Source: Pseudomonadota bacterium
Lineage (GTDB): Bacteria > Pseudomonadota > Gammaproteobacteria > Burkholderiales > Burkholderiaceae_C
Direction: 5' to 3'
Assembly (NCBI GenBank): GCA_023415035.1
Contig: JAEZLX010000172.1
Location: 1 to 14,113 of the forward strand
DNA length: 14,113 nt
Below the pieces are notes generated by a model. That model did not search any database. It was not told the DNA's origin and saw nothing but the letters and a program-made list of their open reading frames with translations. Numbering within the stretch: the first letter of the stretch is position 1; each line of letters opens with the position of its first letter. Positions 1-6,942 of this stretch are shown here, in pieces. A program made the translations under genes and the position numbers.

Positions 1-11
1 CAGAGCCTTGT

Positions 12-41
12 ATTATGACACAGTTTTTGTCGCTTCGTCAA
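12..41 (-). promoter_or_regulatory. Strong sigma70-like promoter firing leftward out of the window
   Basis: On the minus strand TTGACG (36-41) and CATAAT (12-17) each match the sigma70 consensus at five of six positions, with an 18-bp spacer. A run of eight A's (minus strand, 54-61) lies upstream of the -35 box, where an UP element would contact the alpha subunit. Transcription would start near position 5 and leave the window. This layout is typical of stable-RNA or other highly expressed operons. The gene it serves lies outside the window and I cannot identify it. Confidence 0.5.
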
Positions 42-61
42 CTTCGCAAGAAGTTTTTTTT
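40..61 (+). terminator. Possible rho-independent terminator on the plus strand
   Basis: AACTTC (40-45) and GAAGTT (50-55) form a six-pair stem closed by the tetraloop GCAA and run into eight T's (54-61). The stem is short and AT-rich, and the same bases form the A-tract of a minus-strand promoter. The promoter reading seems the better explanation, and both could be true. Confidence 0.3.
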
Positions 62-126
62 CGAAGCACCCGAAGATCTCTCCCCAGGCCGCCAACCACC
101 CCCCGTGTCCGGCACCTCTTGCGAAG
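42..126. repeat. Perfect 10-bp inverted repeat, arms 65 bp apart
   Basis: CTTCGCAAGA at 42-51 is repeated as its exact reverse complement TCTTGCGAAG at 117-126. Related GCGAAG hexamers lie at 121-126 and 141-146, and CGAAG at 62-66 and 71-75. The left arm also forms the first half of a short local hairpin (AACTTC-GCAA-GAAGTT, 40-55) followed by T's to position 61, so it could act as a plus-strand terminator for a gene upstream of the window. Its function is unknown. Confidence 0.5.
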
Positions 127-151
127 CGCCTCAGTGATCAGCGAAGCCGAG

Positions 152-157
152 AGTATA
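152..157 (-). promoter_or_regulatory. Possible second minus-strand -10 box (TATACT)
   Basis: TATACT on the minus strand matches the -10 consensus at five of six positions, but the hexamer 17 bp upstream (TCGCAA) is a poor -35 box. If used, it would make a tandem promoter with the one at 12-41 and give a leader that includes the inverted repeat at 42-126. Confidence is low because a single short box is easily found by chance. Confidence 0.2.
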
Positions 158-289
158 CACACTTTTTGGGCGTTTTGCGAGAGCGCGCACCAAAACGGCG
201 ACAATCTCTGCCGGCGGGGGCCAGCCAGGCGCCTGTCTGGCGCTTCCCCGTCCCATCCCCTATATATAGAGATAAGAGAGAAAGATCGC

Positions 290-2185
290 ATGGCCCTGGT
301 GACCCTGCTCGACGCCCAGCTGGCCTTCGGCCACGTGCCACTGCTCGACCACATTGATTTCGCGCTCGAGGCGCAGGAGCGCGTCGGCCTGGTGGGACGC
401 AACGGCGCCGGCAAGTCCTCGCTGCTGCGCATCCTCGGCCGGCTGGAGCAACCCGATGACGGCACGCTTCAGTGGCAGGATGGTGTCGAAGTGGCCTTTG
501 TGGCGCAGGAGCCGGATATCGATCCGGCCCTCTCGGTCTTCGACGCGGTGAGCGCGGGACTGGCCGAGGTGCACCGGCTGCGCGAGCAGTATCTCAGCGG
601 CGCCCCGGGGCTGGATCTGGATGCCCTGCAGAACCGCATCGAGGCGCTGGACGGCTGGAACTGGGAACGCCGCGTGGAAGAAACCCTGCAGCGCCTGCAT
701 CTGGATCCCGAAGCCAGGGTGGGCGGACTGTCGGGCGGCCAGCGCAAGCGCGTGGCGCTAGCCCAGGCGCTGGTGCGCCGGCCCGACGTGCTGCTGCTGG
801 ACGAGCCGACCAACCACCTGGACATGGACAGCATCACCTGGCTGGAGGACCTGCTGCTGGATTTCCGCGGCAGCGTGGTGGTGATCAGCCACGACCGCGC
901 CTTCCTGGACCGGGTGACGACACGCATCGTCGAGCTCGACCGCGGGCGCCTGCAAAGCTATCCGGGCAACTTCGCGCGCTACCAGGCACTCAAGGAGGAG
1001 CAGCTGGCGCAGGAGGCCGTGATCCATGCCCGCGCGGACAAGCTGCTGGCGCAGGAAGAGGTCTGGATCCGCAAGGGTGTGGAGGCCCGGCGCACACGGG
1101 CGCAGGGACGCATTAACCGGCTGCAGGCGCTGCGGGCACAGCGGGCCGAGCGCCGCGAGGCGTTGGGGCGCGTGCGCATGGAAGTGGACACGGGTGCCAG
1201 CAGCGGCAAGATCGTGGCGGAGCTGGAGAAGGTGTCCAAGCGCTTCACGGACGCCGAAGGACAGGCTCGCGTGGTGCTGCGCGACGTGTCCGCCACCATT
1301 TTGCGCGGCGACAAGATCGGCCTGATCGGGCCCAACGGCGCGGGCAAGACCACGCTGCTGAAGATCATCCTCGGCGAACTGGAGCCGGACAGCGGGACGG
1401 TGCGGCGCGGCAGCAACCTGAGCGTGGCCTACTACGACCAGATGCGCGAGCAGGTGGACCCGGATGCGACGCTGGAGGACTTCATCAGCCCCGGCAGCGA
1501 ATGGATCGAGATCGGATCGCGGCGCACGCATGTGAAGAGCTACCTGGGCGACTTCCTGTTCTCGCCGGCGCGGGCCACGGCGCCGGTACGCACGCTCTCG
1601 GGCGGCGAGCGCAACCGCCTGTTGCTGGCGCGGCTGTTCGCGCGCCCGGCCAACGTGCTGGTGCTGGACGAACCGACCAACGACCTGGACATCGACACGC
1701 TTGAACTGCTGGAGGATCTGCTGCAGCAGTACGAGGGCACGGTGTTCCTGGTCAGCCACGACCGGCGTTTCCTGAACAACGTCGTCACCAGCACCCTGGT
1801 GGCCGAGGGCGATGGGGTCTGGCGCGAGTATGTCGGCGACATCGAGGACTGGCTGGCGCAATCGGCGCGCGCCCGGGCGATGGCCGAGGCGGCCGAGAAA
1901 GCCCCGGCCTCGGCCAAACCGGCGGCGGCTCCTGTGGCTGCCGCGAGCGACAACGCCCCACGTCGCAAGCTCTCGTACAAGGAGCAGCGGGAGCTGGAGG
2001 CACTGCCGGCGAAACTGGCAGCGCTGGAGGATGAGCAGGCGGAACTGGACCGTCTGCTGGCCGACGGGCAGATCTTCGTCTCCGATCCGGCCAGGGCTGC
2101 GCAGCTGGCCACCCGGCACGCCGAGGTGGAGGAAGAGTGGCTGGCCGCGATGGAGCGCCAGGAGGAACTGGGCCGGCGCGCGTGA
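290..2185 (+). CDS. uup: ABC-F family ATPase, Uup type
   Basis: This is a soluble duplicated ATPase with no membrane domain, 631 residues from this ATG. E. coli Uup, 635 residues, is implicated in ribosome function and in limiting replication-associated recombination. Domain 1 has Walker A GRNGAGKS (36-43), signature LSGGQ (147-151), Walker B and DEP (166-173) and H-loop His201. A charged helical linker follows (about 235-300). Domain 2 has GPNGAGKT (347-354), LSGGE (436-440), Walker B (456-462) and His490. After an Ala/Pro-rich tether (530-556) comes a coiled-coil C-terminal domain (about 557-631) rich in Glu, Leu and Arg, which separates Uup from EttA and YbiT. Purine-rich GAGAGAAAG lies just before the ATG. 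The frame is open further upstream, but that sequence is not conserved-looking. The gene stands alone and is convergent with the sulfatase. All ATP-binding motifs are intact, so it should be functional. Confidence 0.93.
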   Translation: MALVTLLDAQLAFGHVPLLDHIDFALEAQERVGLVGRNGAGKSSLLRILGRLEQPDDGTLQWQDGVEVAFVAQEPDIDPALSVFDAVSAGLAEVHRLREQYLSGAPGLDLDALQNRIEALDGWNWERRVEETLQRLHLDPEARVGGLSGGQRKRVALAQALVRRPDVLLLDEPTNHLDMDSITWLEDLLLDFRGSVVVISHDRAFLDRVTTRIVELDRGRLQSYPGNFARYQALKEEQLAQEAVIHARADKLLAQEEVWIRKGVEARRTRAQGRINRLQALRAQRAERREALGRVRMEVDTGASSGKIVAELEKVSKRFTDAEGQARVVLRDVSATILRGDKIGLIGPNGAGKTTLLKIILGELEPDSGTVRRGSNLSVAYYDQMREQVDPDATLEDFISPGSEWIEIGSRRTHVKSYLGDFLFSPARATAPVRTLSGGERNRLLLARLFARPANVLVLDEPTNDLDIDTLELLEDLLQQYEGTVFLVSHDRRFLNNVVTSTLVAEGDGVWREYVGDIEDWLAQSARARAMAEAAEKAPASAKPAAAPVAAASDNAPRRKLSYKEQRELEALPAKLAALEDEQAELDRLLADGQIFVSDPARAAQLATRHAEVEEEWLAAMERQEELGRRA

Positions 2186-2213
2186 ACGTTCCACGCCCCC
2201 TCGCGGCGGCCGA

Positions 2214-3545
2214 TCAGCGCTGGGGCATGTCCTTGGCGCCGTAGCCCAGGCTGATGGTGGCGTCGTCCGGAATCGGCGGCATGGTGGCGTTCCAGTCGAG
2301 CCAGCGCTGGCGCATCTCGGCCAGACGCTGCGGCTCGCGCGTGGCCAGGTTGGCGCGCTCGCGGGCGTCGCTGTCGATGTTGAACAGGTACTCGTGGCCA
2401 TCGACCATCAAGTACTTCCACGGCCCCTCGCGCAGCGCGCGCTGGCCGCGGTGGTTCATGCGCCAGTACATGGGACGATCGAAGCGGTGCGAGGGATCGC
2501 GCAGCAGTGCGGCGAGGGACACCCCGTCGATGGGGTAGTCGGCGTGCGGCTGGCCACCGCCGAGCTCCAGCATGGTGGCGGACCAGTCCATGCTCAGGCA
2601 GTGCTGGCTGCTGACCGAACCCGCGGGGATGACGGCCGGCCAGTGCGCGATCCACGGCACCCGGATACCGCCTTCGGTCAGGTCCATCTTGCCGCCCACC
2701 AGGGGCCAGTTGTCGGAGAAGCGCTCGCCGCCGTTGTCGCTGGTGAAGACGATCAGCGTGTCCTCAAGCAGGCCTTCCTCGCGCAGCGCCTGCACGAGCC
2801 AGCCGATGCCCTCGTCCATGTGGTGGATCATGCGGCGGTAGGTATCGACGTTGCCGCCATGCAGGTGAAACAGGTTGCTCGCCACATCGGAGGCGATGTG
2901 GGCGTCGTCGCGCGTCTCCCAGGGCCAGTGCGGCGCCGTGTAGTGCAGGCTGAGGAAGAAGGGTTGGCCGTCGCGGGCGCCGGCGGCGCGATCGCGCACG
3001 TATTCGACCGCCTTGTTCGACAGCACGTCGGTGAGGTAGCCGACTTCCTTGTGGGTCTCCTCGCCGATGTAGAGGTCGTGGTCGCCCGCGCTGCTGCAGT
3101 GGGTGAAGTAGTCGACGCCGCCGGCCATGATGCCGAAGAACTCCTCGTAGCCCGAGCGCAGGGGGCCGAAGTGGGGCGGGTAGCCCAGGTGCCACTTGCC
3201 GATCAGCGCGGTGCGGTAGCCGGCTTCCTTGAGCAGCGAGGGCAACGTGGGCATCTCGGGCGGCAGGCCCAGCGTGCTGCTGCCCTTGCTGCGGCTGTTG
3301 ATGGGCTCGTCGAGCGCGCCGCGCAAGCGGTACTGCCAGCGCATGGTCATGATGGCAAAGCGCGAGGGCGAGCACACGGGCGAGTTGCTGTAGCCCTCGG
3401 TAAGCCGCAGGCCGCCCGCCGCGAGCGCGTCGATGTTGGGCGAGACGGCGCCGAAGCCGGCTTCACGTCCGCCATAGCAGCCGAGGTCGGCGTAGCCGAG
3501 GTCGTCGCTGACGATGTAGATGATGTTGGGTCGTTTGTTCTGCAT
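2214..3545 (-). CDS. Type I (formylglycine) sulfatase, arylsulfatase A-like
   Basis: This is a predicted sulfate-ester hydrolase of 443 residues. Near the N-terminus is the metal-binding pair Asp14-Asp15 (in SDDLGYADLG). The sulfatase signature is Cys58-Ser-Pro-Ser-Arg62; in this family the Cys is converted to formylglycine by a separate maturation enzyme, which is not in this window. GKWHLG (116-121), His206, the Asp270-Asn271 metal ligands (TSDNGG) and Lys286 (GGKMDLTEGG) complete the active site. I see no signal peptide, so the enzyme is probably cytoplasmic and would act after uptake of the substrate. It is the last gene of the Bug-Bug-sulfatase operon, 29 bp after the second binding protein. 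The site before its ATG is weak. The true substrate cannot be told; phosphonate- or phosphate-ester hydrolases of the alkaline phosphatase superfamily share the fold, so sulfatase activity itself is inferred. Confidence 0.9.
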   Translation of the reverse strand: MQNKRPNIIYIVSDDLGYADLGCYGGREAGFGAVSPNIDALAAGGLRLTEGYSNSPVCSPSRFAIMTMRWQYRLRGALDEPINSRSKGSSTLGLPPEMPTLPSLLKEAGYRTALIGKWHLGYPPHFGPLRSGYEEFFGIMAGGVDYFTHCSSAGDHDLYIGEETHKEVGYLTDVLSNKAVEYVRDRAAGARDGQPFFLSLHYTAPHWPWETRDDAHIASDVASNLFHLHGGNVDTYRRMIHHMDEGIGWLVQALREEGLLEDTLIVFTSDNGGERFSDNWPLVGGKMDLTEGGIRVPWIAHWPAVIPAGSVSSQHCLSMDWSATMLELGGGQPHADYPIDGVSLAALLRDPSHRFDRPMYWRMNHRGQRALREGPWKYLMVDGHEYLFNIDSDARERANLATREPQRLAEMRQRWLDWNATMPPIPDDATISLGYGAKDMPQR

Positions 3546-3574
3546 GGATCCAGCTGTTCAATAACGGCGAGGTG

Positions 3575-4558
3575 TCAATCGACCTTCATGCCGGTCTTCC
3601 TGATGATGGCGGCATAGCGGGCGCTGGCGTCGGCCAGCCGACGGGCCGCGGCGTCGCCGGTGACACCTTCGAAGTGCAGGTCAAGGCTGGTCAGGCGGGT
3701 CTGCACGTCAGGCTTTTGCAGCGCATCGATGATCGCCGTCTGCAGCGTTTTGACGACCGCATCGGGTGTGGCGGACGGCACCATCACGAGGTAGAGCACC
3801 TCCTGCTCCAGTGCCGGGAAGCCCAGCTCGGCAACCGTCGGCAGTTCGGGCAGGAGCTTGGAGCGCTGGCGGCTGGTCACGGCCAAGGGCACGATCTTGC
3901 CGGCCCTGACGTGCGGCAGCATGCCAGGCGTTGCCAGGTTGCCGCCATCGACCTCACCACCCAGCACCGCCGTGACCGCCGGCGTGTTGCCGCGGTAGGG
4001 CACGTGGTTGATGTTGAGGTCGCCCAGGCTCTTGAACATCTCGACCGAGAAGTGGCCCGGGCTGCCGTTGCCGCCGGAGCTGAAGTTCAGTCCCCGGCCC
4101 TTGGCCACCGCGATCAGCCCCGGCACGTCACGGATGCCCGCGGCGGGATTGACACCGACCAGCAGGCCAGACGAGGCCATGATCACGACCGGCTTGAGAT
4201 CCTCCTGCCGGAACGGCATGCTGCGGTAGATGTGCGGATTGACCGTGAAGGTGGCATCGATGCCGAACAGCACGGTGTGGCCGTCGGGCTCGCTGCGCGC
4301 GACTTCGGCAGCGCCGATGTTGCCCGAGGCGCCGCCCTTGTTCTCCACCACGACGGGCTGCTTGAGCACGTCCTGCAGGTGCGGCTGCACGGAACGGGCC
4401 AGGATGTCGGACGGGCCGCCCGCCGGCCAGTTGTTGAGCAGACGAACGGGCTTGGTGGGCCAGGTCTGGGCGACGGCAGGCACAAGGGTGGCGAGACACA
4501 GGGACAGAGCGCCCAGGGCACGGGCGGCGCGCGCAGCGGCAGAACGGTGAGATGGCAT
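3575..4558 (-). CDS. Bug/TctC-type tripartite tricarboxylate transporter solute-binding protein (operon gene 2)
   Basis: This is a periplasmic binding protein of 327 residues, the usual family size. It has an Arg-rich N-terminus, a hydrophobic stretch at about 14-28 and a likely signal-peptidase I site after Ala-Val-Ala (28-30), then the mature start QTWPTKPVR. The family motif WPAGGPSD (44-51) forms part of the ligand pocket, and ENKGGASGNIG follows further on. Family members bind carboxylates, aromatic acids, amino acids and nicotinate-like compounds, and most are encoded without the TctA/TctB membrane partners, as here. The gene lies 45 bp downstream of the other Bug protein and 29 bp upstream of the sulfatase, on one strand, which suggests one transcript. 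The two Bug proteins are clearly diverged from one another, so they are not a recent duplication. The ligand is unknown. Confidence 0.9.
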   Translation of the reverse strand: MPSHRSAAARAARALGALSLCLATLVPAVAQTWPTKPVRLLNNWPAGGPSDILARSVQPHLQDVLKQPVVVENKGGASGNIGAAEVARSEPDGHTVLFGIDATFTVNPHIYRSMPFRQEDLKPVVIMASSGLLVGVNPAAGIRDVPGLIAVAKGRGLNFSSGGNGSPGHFSVEMFKSLGDLNINHVPYRGNTPAVTAVLGGEVDGGNLATPGMLPHVRAGKIVPLAVTSRQRSKLLPELPTVAELGFPALEQEVLYLVMVPSATPDAVVKTLQTAIIDALQKPDVQTRLTSLDLHFEGVTGDAAARRLADASARYAAIIRKTGMKVD

Positions 4559-4603
4559 GAAACGACGTATGGAAACGGATGGATGCGGTATCGCTCGCCG
4601 GTC

Positions 4604-5572
4604 TCAGTCGAGCTGAACGCCGGTGGCCTTGATGGGTGCCTCCCAGCGCTGGAGATCAGCCTGCTGCTCGGCCGCGAGCTGGGCAGGGGTGGACCCCACG
4701 GGCTCGTAGCCCTGCTCGATCAGGCGGGCGCGCAAAACGGGCGATTGTATGGCCCGTGCCACGGCCTGACTGATGCGGTCGCGCACCTCGGGCTTGAGGC
4801 CGGCGGGGCCGTACATGGCGAACCAGGCGACGGCCTCCATGTCCACGCCCTGCTCCTTGAGTGTGGGCACCTCGGGCACCTGCGGATCGCGTTGCGAACC
4901 GGTGACGGCCAGGATGCGCACCTTGCCGGCGCGGTGCAGTTCGGCGGTTTCGGTGACGACATCGAACTTGTAGTCAATGTGGCCGCCGAGCAGTGCCGTG
5001 TTGGCCGGACCACCGCCCTGGAAGGGCACGTGCGTGAGTTCGGCACCGGCCTTCTGACCGAAGAGCACACCCATGAAGTGCGGCAGGGTTCCCTGTCCCG
5101 GCGTGCCGTAGGTCTGCTTGCCGGGTGCCGAGCGGGCCTTGGCCAGCATCTCGGCCACCGACGTGACGCCGGCTGCCGGCCCCGCCACGACGCTGAACTG
5201 GAAACGCGAAATCAGCGAAATGGGCGTGAAATCGGTCACCGGATCGTAGTCGAGCCGACGGTACACATGTGGAAACAGCACCATCGGACCGCTGGGCAGC
5301 ACAATCACGGTTTGCCCGTCGGGCGGCGAGCGCTTGACCTGCGAGAGCGCGATACGGCCGCCCGCTCCGGGCCTGTTCTCCACGATCACCGATGAGAAAT
5401 CGTCTTTCAGCCCTTCGGCCAGCATGCGTGCCAGCAGGTCGGCCGAGCCCCCGGGCGGAAAACCGACCACGATCTTCAACGGCGCCTTGTCGGCGGACTG
5501 CGCCTGGGCCACAGGGGCCAGAGGCAGGATGGCGGCCAGGATGGCCGCGGCGATGGCGTGACGTCTTTGCAC
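4604..5572 (-). CDS. Bug/TctC-type tripartite tricarboxylate transporter solute-binding protein (operon gene 1)
   Basis: This is a second periplasmic Bug-family binder, 322 residues from the chosen GTG. I chose GTG at 5572 because GGAGG (5578-5582) lies five bases ahead of it and the protein then begins VQRRH followed by a hydrophobic segment and an AQA signal-peptidase site (22-24). The frame is open to an ATG at 5647, but that would put 25 unlikely residues before the signal peptide. Family motifs GFPPGGSADLLAR (near residue 35) and VENRPGAGG are present. It is the first gene of the operon and is divergent from the MarR-family regulator, so it is probably under that regulator's control. No TctA/TctB genes are nearby; the protein may borrow a membrane complex from elsewhere, feed another transporter, or act as a sensor. 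Confidence 0.9.
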   Translation of the reverse strand: MQRRHAIAAAILAAILPLAPVAQAQSADKAPLKIVVGFPPGGSADLLARMLAEGLKDDFSSVIVENRPGAGGRIALSQVKRSPPDGQTVIVLPSGPMVLFPHVYRRLDYDPVTDFTPISLISRFQFSVVAGPAAGVTSVAEMLAKARSAPGKQTYGTPGQGTLPHFMGVLFGQKAGAELTHVPFQGGGPANTALLGGHIDYKFDVVTETAELHRAGKVRILAVTGSQRDPQVPEVPTLKEQGVDMEAVAWFAMYGPAGLKPEVRDRISQAVARAIQSPVLRARLIEQGYEPVGSTPAQLAAEQQADLQRWEAPIKATGVQLD

Positions 5573-5577
5573 GATGA

Positions 5578-5582
5578 CCTCC
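5578..5582 (-). promoter_or_regulatory. Ribosome binding site that fixes a GTG start
   Basis: GGAGG on the minus strand sits five bases before GTG 5570-5572. It is the clearest Shine-Dalgarno site in the operon and decides the start of the first Bug protein over the longer ATG reading. Confidence 0.75.
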
Positions 5583-5626
5583 GATGCAGATGAGTGACAT
5601 GCTGAGGCCGCCCATGGTAGGCACCG

Positions 5627-5651
5627 ATCATCAATTGCAGAAATCAATCAT
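5627..5651. promoter_or_regulatory. Candidate MarR-type operator in the divergent spacer
   Basis: ATCATCAATT (5627-5636) and AATCAATCAT (5642-5651) form an imperfect inverted repeat, seven of ten positions pairing, with a five-base centre. It is the only AT-rich stretch in the spacer between the divergent MarR and Bug genes. MarR proteins usually bind AT-rich dyads of this size. No good -35/-10 pair could be set beside it, so this is a suggestion only. Confidence 0.3.
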
Positions 5652-5696
5652 GACGCGTGTTTTCCCTGACCCCGGAAAGCGGCGTCGCGACAGGAC

Positions 5697-6185
5697 ATGA
5701 CCGAGGACCGTCTTTCATGGCCGAAGCAGCAGGACGACCTGCTGCTGTACCGGCTGTACCGTCTCCATGCCACCGCCAGGCCGCTGGTGGTGCGCATGTG
5801 CGAGCGCGACTATGGCATCACGCGGCGCGAGTGGCGCGTGATGTCCTGCCTGGCGCAGGCCGAGGGCGTGCTGTCATCCGAGCTGGCCGAGCGTGCCATG
5901 CTCGACCGCGCCCGGACCTCGCGCGCGCTCACCAGTCTGGTGGCCAAGCAGTTGGTGCACCGTGAGCCCAAACCCTCCAACCGGCGCGAGGTTCGCGTGT
6001 ACCTGACCGACACAGGGCGACAACTCTATGCCGAGGTATTTCCACGCGTGGCTGCCGTGCAGCGGGAGTTGCTGGCGCCGTTTTCGCCGGCGGAGCGCCA
6101 TTTGCTGGGCGAGCTGCTGGCACGCCTGCAGGCCCGCGCGCAGGCACTCAATGCCGCGCAGCCTGGCCAGGGACCGGCCACCTGA
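5697..6185 (+). CDS. MarR-family transcriptional regulator
   Basis: This is a 162-residue winged-helix regulator of ordinary MarR length. An N-terminal dimerisation helix (about 11-35) is followed by the helix-turn-helix (about 58-88, with SSELAERAMLDRARTSRAL) and a wing at 93-107 (SNRREVRVYLTDTG), which corresponds to the D-R-R...L-T-x-x-G signature of the family; the usual Asp is Asn here. C-terminal helices (about 110-152) complete the dimer interface. An AGGA site lies just before the ATG. MarR proteins are usually repressors released by aromatic or phenolic ligands. Its divergent position next to the Bug-Bug-sulfatase operon suggests it controls that operon and itself. The ligand is unknown. 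Confidence 0.9.
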   Translation: MTEDRLSWPKQQDDLLLYRLYRLHATARPLVVRMCERDYGITRREWRVMSCLAQAEGVLSSELAERAMLDRARTSRALTSLVAKQLVHREPKPSNRREVRVYLTDTGRQLYAEVFPRVAAVQRELLAPFSPAERHLLGELLARLQARAQALNAAQPGQGPAT

Positions 6186-6204
6186 GAAACCGCCAGCCAC
6201 TGGT

Positions 6205-6210
6205 TAAGAT
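6205..6210 (+). promoter_or_regulatory. Possible -10 box (TAAGAT) of the MarC-family gene
   Basis: TAAGAT lies 15 bases before the MarC-family start and matches the -10 consensus at four of six positions; no clear -35 box precedes it. The 11-mer TAAGATGGCGG that starts here also occurs on the minus strand at 14084-14094, right before the creatininase-like gene, which hints at a shared promoter/start design. Confidence 0.25.
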
Positions 6211-6225
6211 GGCGGCCGGGGCGGC

Positions 6226-6942
6226 ATGCCCCTGCCCGCCACCTGCCTGGACCACACCGTGACACTGGAATTGCTGGGAGCTTTCGGCAAGAGCTTCCTC
6301 TTTGTTTTTGCCACCTTGCTGCCGATCCTGAATCCGGCCGCCTCCGCCCCCATCTTTCTGGGTCTGACCCAGGGTGCCTCCGACCACACACGAGCGGTGC
6401 TGGCCAGGCGTATTGCGCGCAACATGGTTGGCCTGCTGCTCGGCTCGATGCTGGTGGGCACCTATGTTCTGGATTTCTTCGGCATCTCGCTGCCCATCGT
6501 GCGCGTCGGCGGCGGCCTCATCGTGGCTGCCATGGGCTGGCGAATGCTCAACACCAGCCAGTCGAGCGAGGACAGCCGCACGGACCTGTCCGAGACCTTC
6601 ACGCCGGAACAGGCCCGACGGCAGGCCTTCTATCCCCTGACCTTCCCGATCAGCTGCGGACCCGGTTCGATCTCGGTGGCCATCACGGTGGGTGCCTCAC
6701 TGCACGACCCGCGCCTCATGCTGTCGCTGGCACGCATGACCGGTGGCGCACTGGCGTTGGCGGGCATCGGCGTGCTACTGTACCTGGCCTTCCGCTATGC
6801 CAAGCAGCTGCTGCGCCCCCTGGGCGAAGCCGGCACGGTCATCTTCCTGCGCCTGTCGGCGTTCATCCTGCTGTGCCTCGGGGTACAGATCGTCTGGGAA
6901 GGCGCCAGCGAACTGCTGCGCGGTCTGCTGGCAGGTGCCTAG
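6226..6942 (+). CDS. MarC-family integral membrane protein
   Basis: This is a predicted inner-membrane protein of 238 residues with about six transmembrane segments (about 22-45, 66-88, 91-108, 138-158, 174-190, 204-226). The MarC/YchE/YhgN signature motifs are present: NPAASAP in the first segment (36-42) and FPISCGPGSIS in the fourth (140-150). A charged loop (about 109-135) lies between segments three and four. The family is annotated as putative transporters, but their function is unsettled; E. coli MarC, despite its name, is not shown to give multidrug resistance. The ATG has only a GC-rich sequence before it; a GTG at 6259 would remove 11 residues and give an N-terminus closer to family members. 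The gene begins 40 bp after the MarR regulator and could be read through from it, but a functional link is not evident. Confidence 0.87.
   Translation: MPLPATCLDHTVTLELLGAFGKSFLFVFATLLPILNPAASAPIFLGLTQGASDHTRAVLARRIARNMVGLLLGSMLVGTYVLDFFGISLPIVRVGGGLIVAAMGWRMLNTSQSSEDSRTDLSETFTPEQARRQAFYPLTFPISCGPGSISVAITVGASLHDPRLMLSLARMTGGALALAGIGVLLYLAFRYAKQLLRPLGEAGTVIFLRLSAFILLCLGVQIVWEGASELLRGLLAGA

Larger units (their letters stand above)
1..289. other. AT-richer non-coding leader region at the left edge
   Basis: I find no convincing gene here. The reading frame of the next gene stays open upstream to about position 8, but that stretch does not look like protein: it is low in typical codons and has no family resemblance. 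The region is clearly less GC-rich than the rest of the window. It contains a minus-strand promoter (12-41), a second weaker minus-strand -10 box (152-157), an inverted repeat (42-51 with 117-126), several GCGAAG repeats, and the TATATATA/purine-rich leader just before the ABC-F gene. The frame-1 triplets before the TGA at 16-18 could be the last codons of an upstream plus-strand gene, but five codons are too few to judge. Confidence 0.6.

Noticed and set aside
40..61. Assigning the hairpin/T-run firmly as a terminator of an upstream plus-strand gene
   Set aside because: The stem is short and AT-rich and the same bases fit an UP element of a good minus-strand promoter. It is listed at low confidence only.
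261..268. TATATATA as the promoter -10 box of the ABC-F gene
   Set aside because: It matches the consensus at only four positions, no acceptable -35 box lies 16-18 bp upstream, and it would leave a very short leader. Kept only as a remark.
8..289. N-terminal extension of the ABC-F protein by 94 residues
   Set aside because: The frame is open, but the residues do not resemble the family, the DNA is AT-richer and carries promoter-like signals, and the protein from ATG 290 has the normal Uup length and start.
758..2401. Long minus-strand open frame (547 codons) opposite the ABC-F gene
   Set aside because: It is a shadow of the plus-strand gene in GC-rich DNA. It is rich in Arg, Gln, His and Ala, has no recognisable motif and runs into the sulfatase gene on a different frame.
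1812..5395. Long plus-strand open frames (about 600 codons each) opposite the sulfatase and Bug genes
   Set aside because: They lie antisense to three genes with clear active-site and signal-peptide motifs. Their own translations are low-complexity and have no family resemblance.
6226..6942. Multidrug-resistance function for the MarC-family gene
   Set aside because: The name MarC is historical; the family's function is unsettled, and the nearby MarR-family gene faces the Bug operon, so it does not reconstitute a mar locus.
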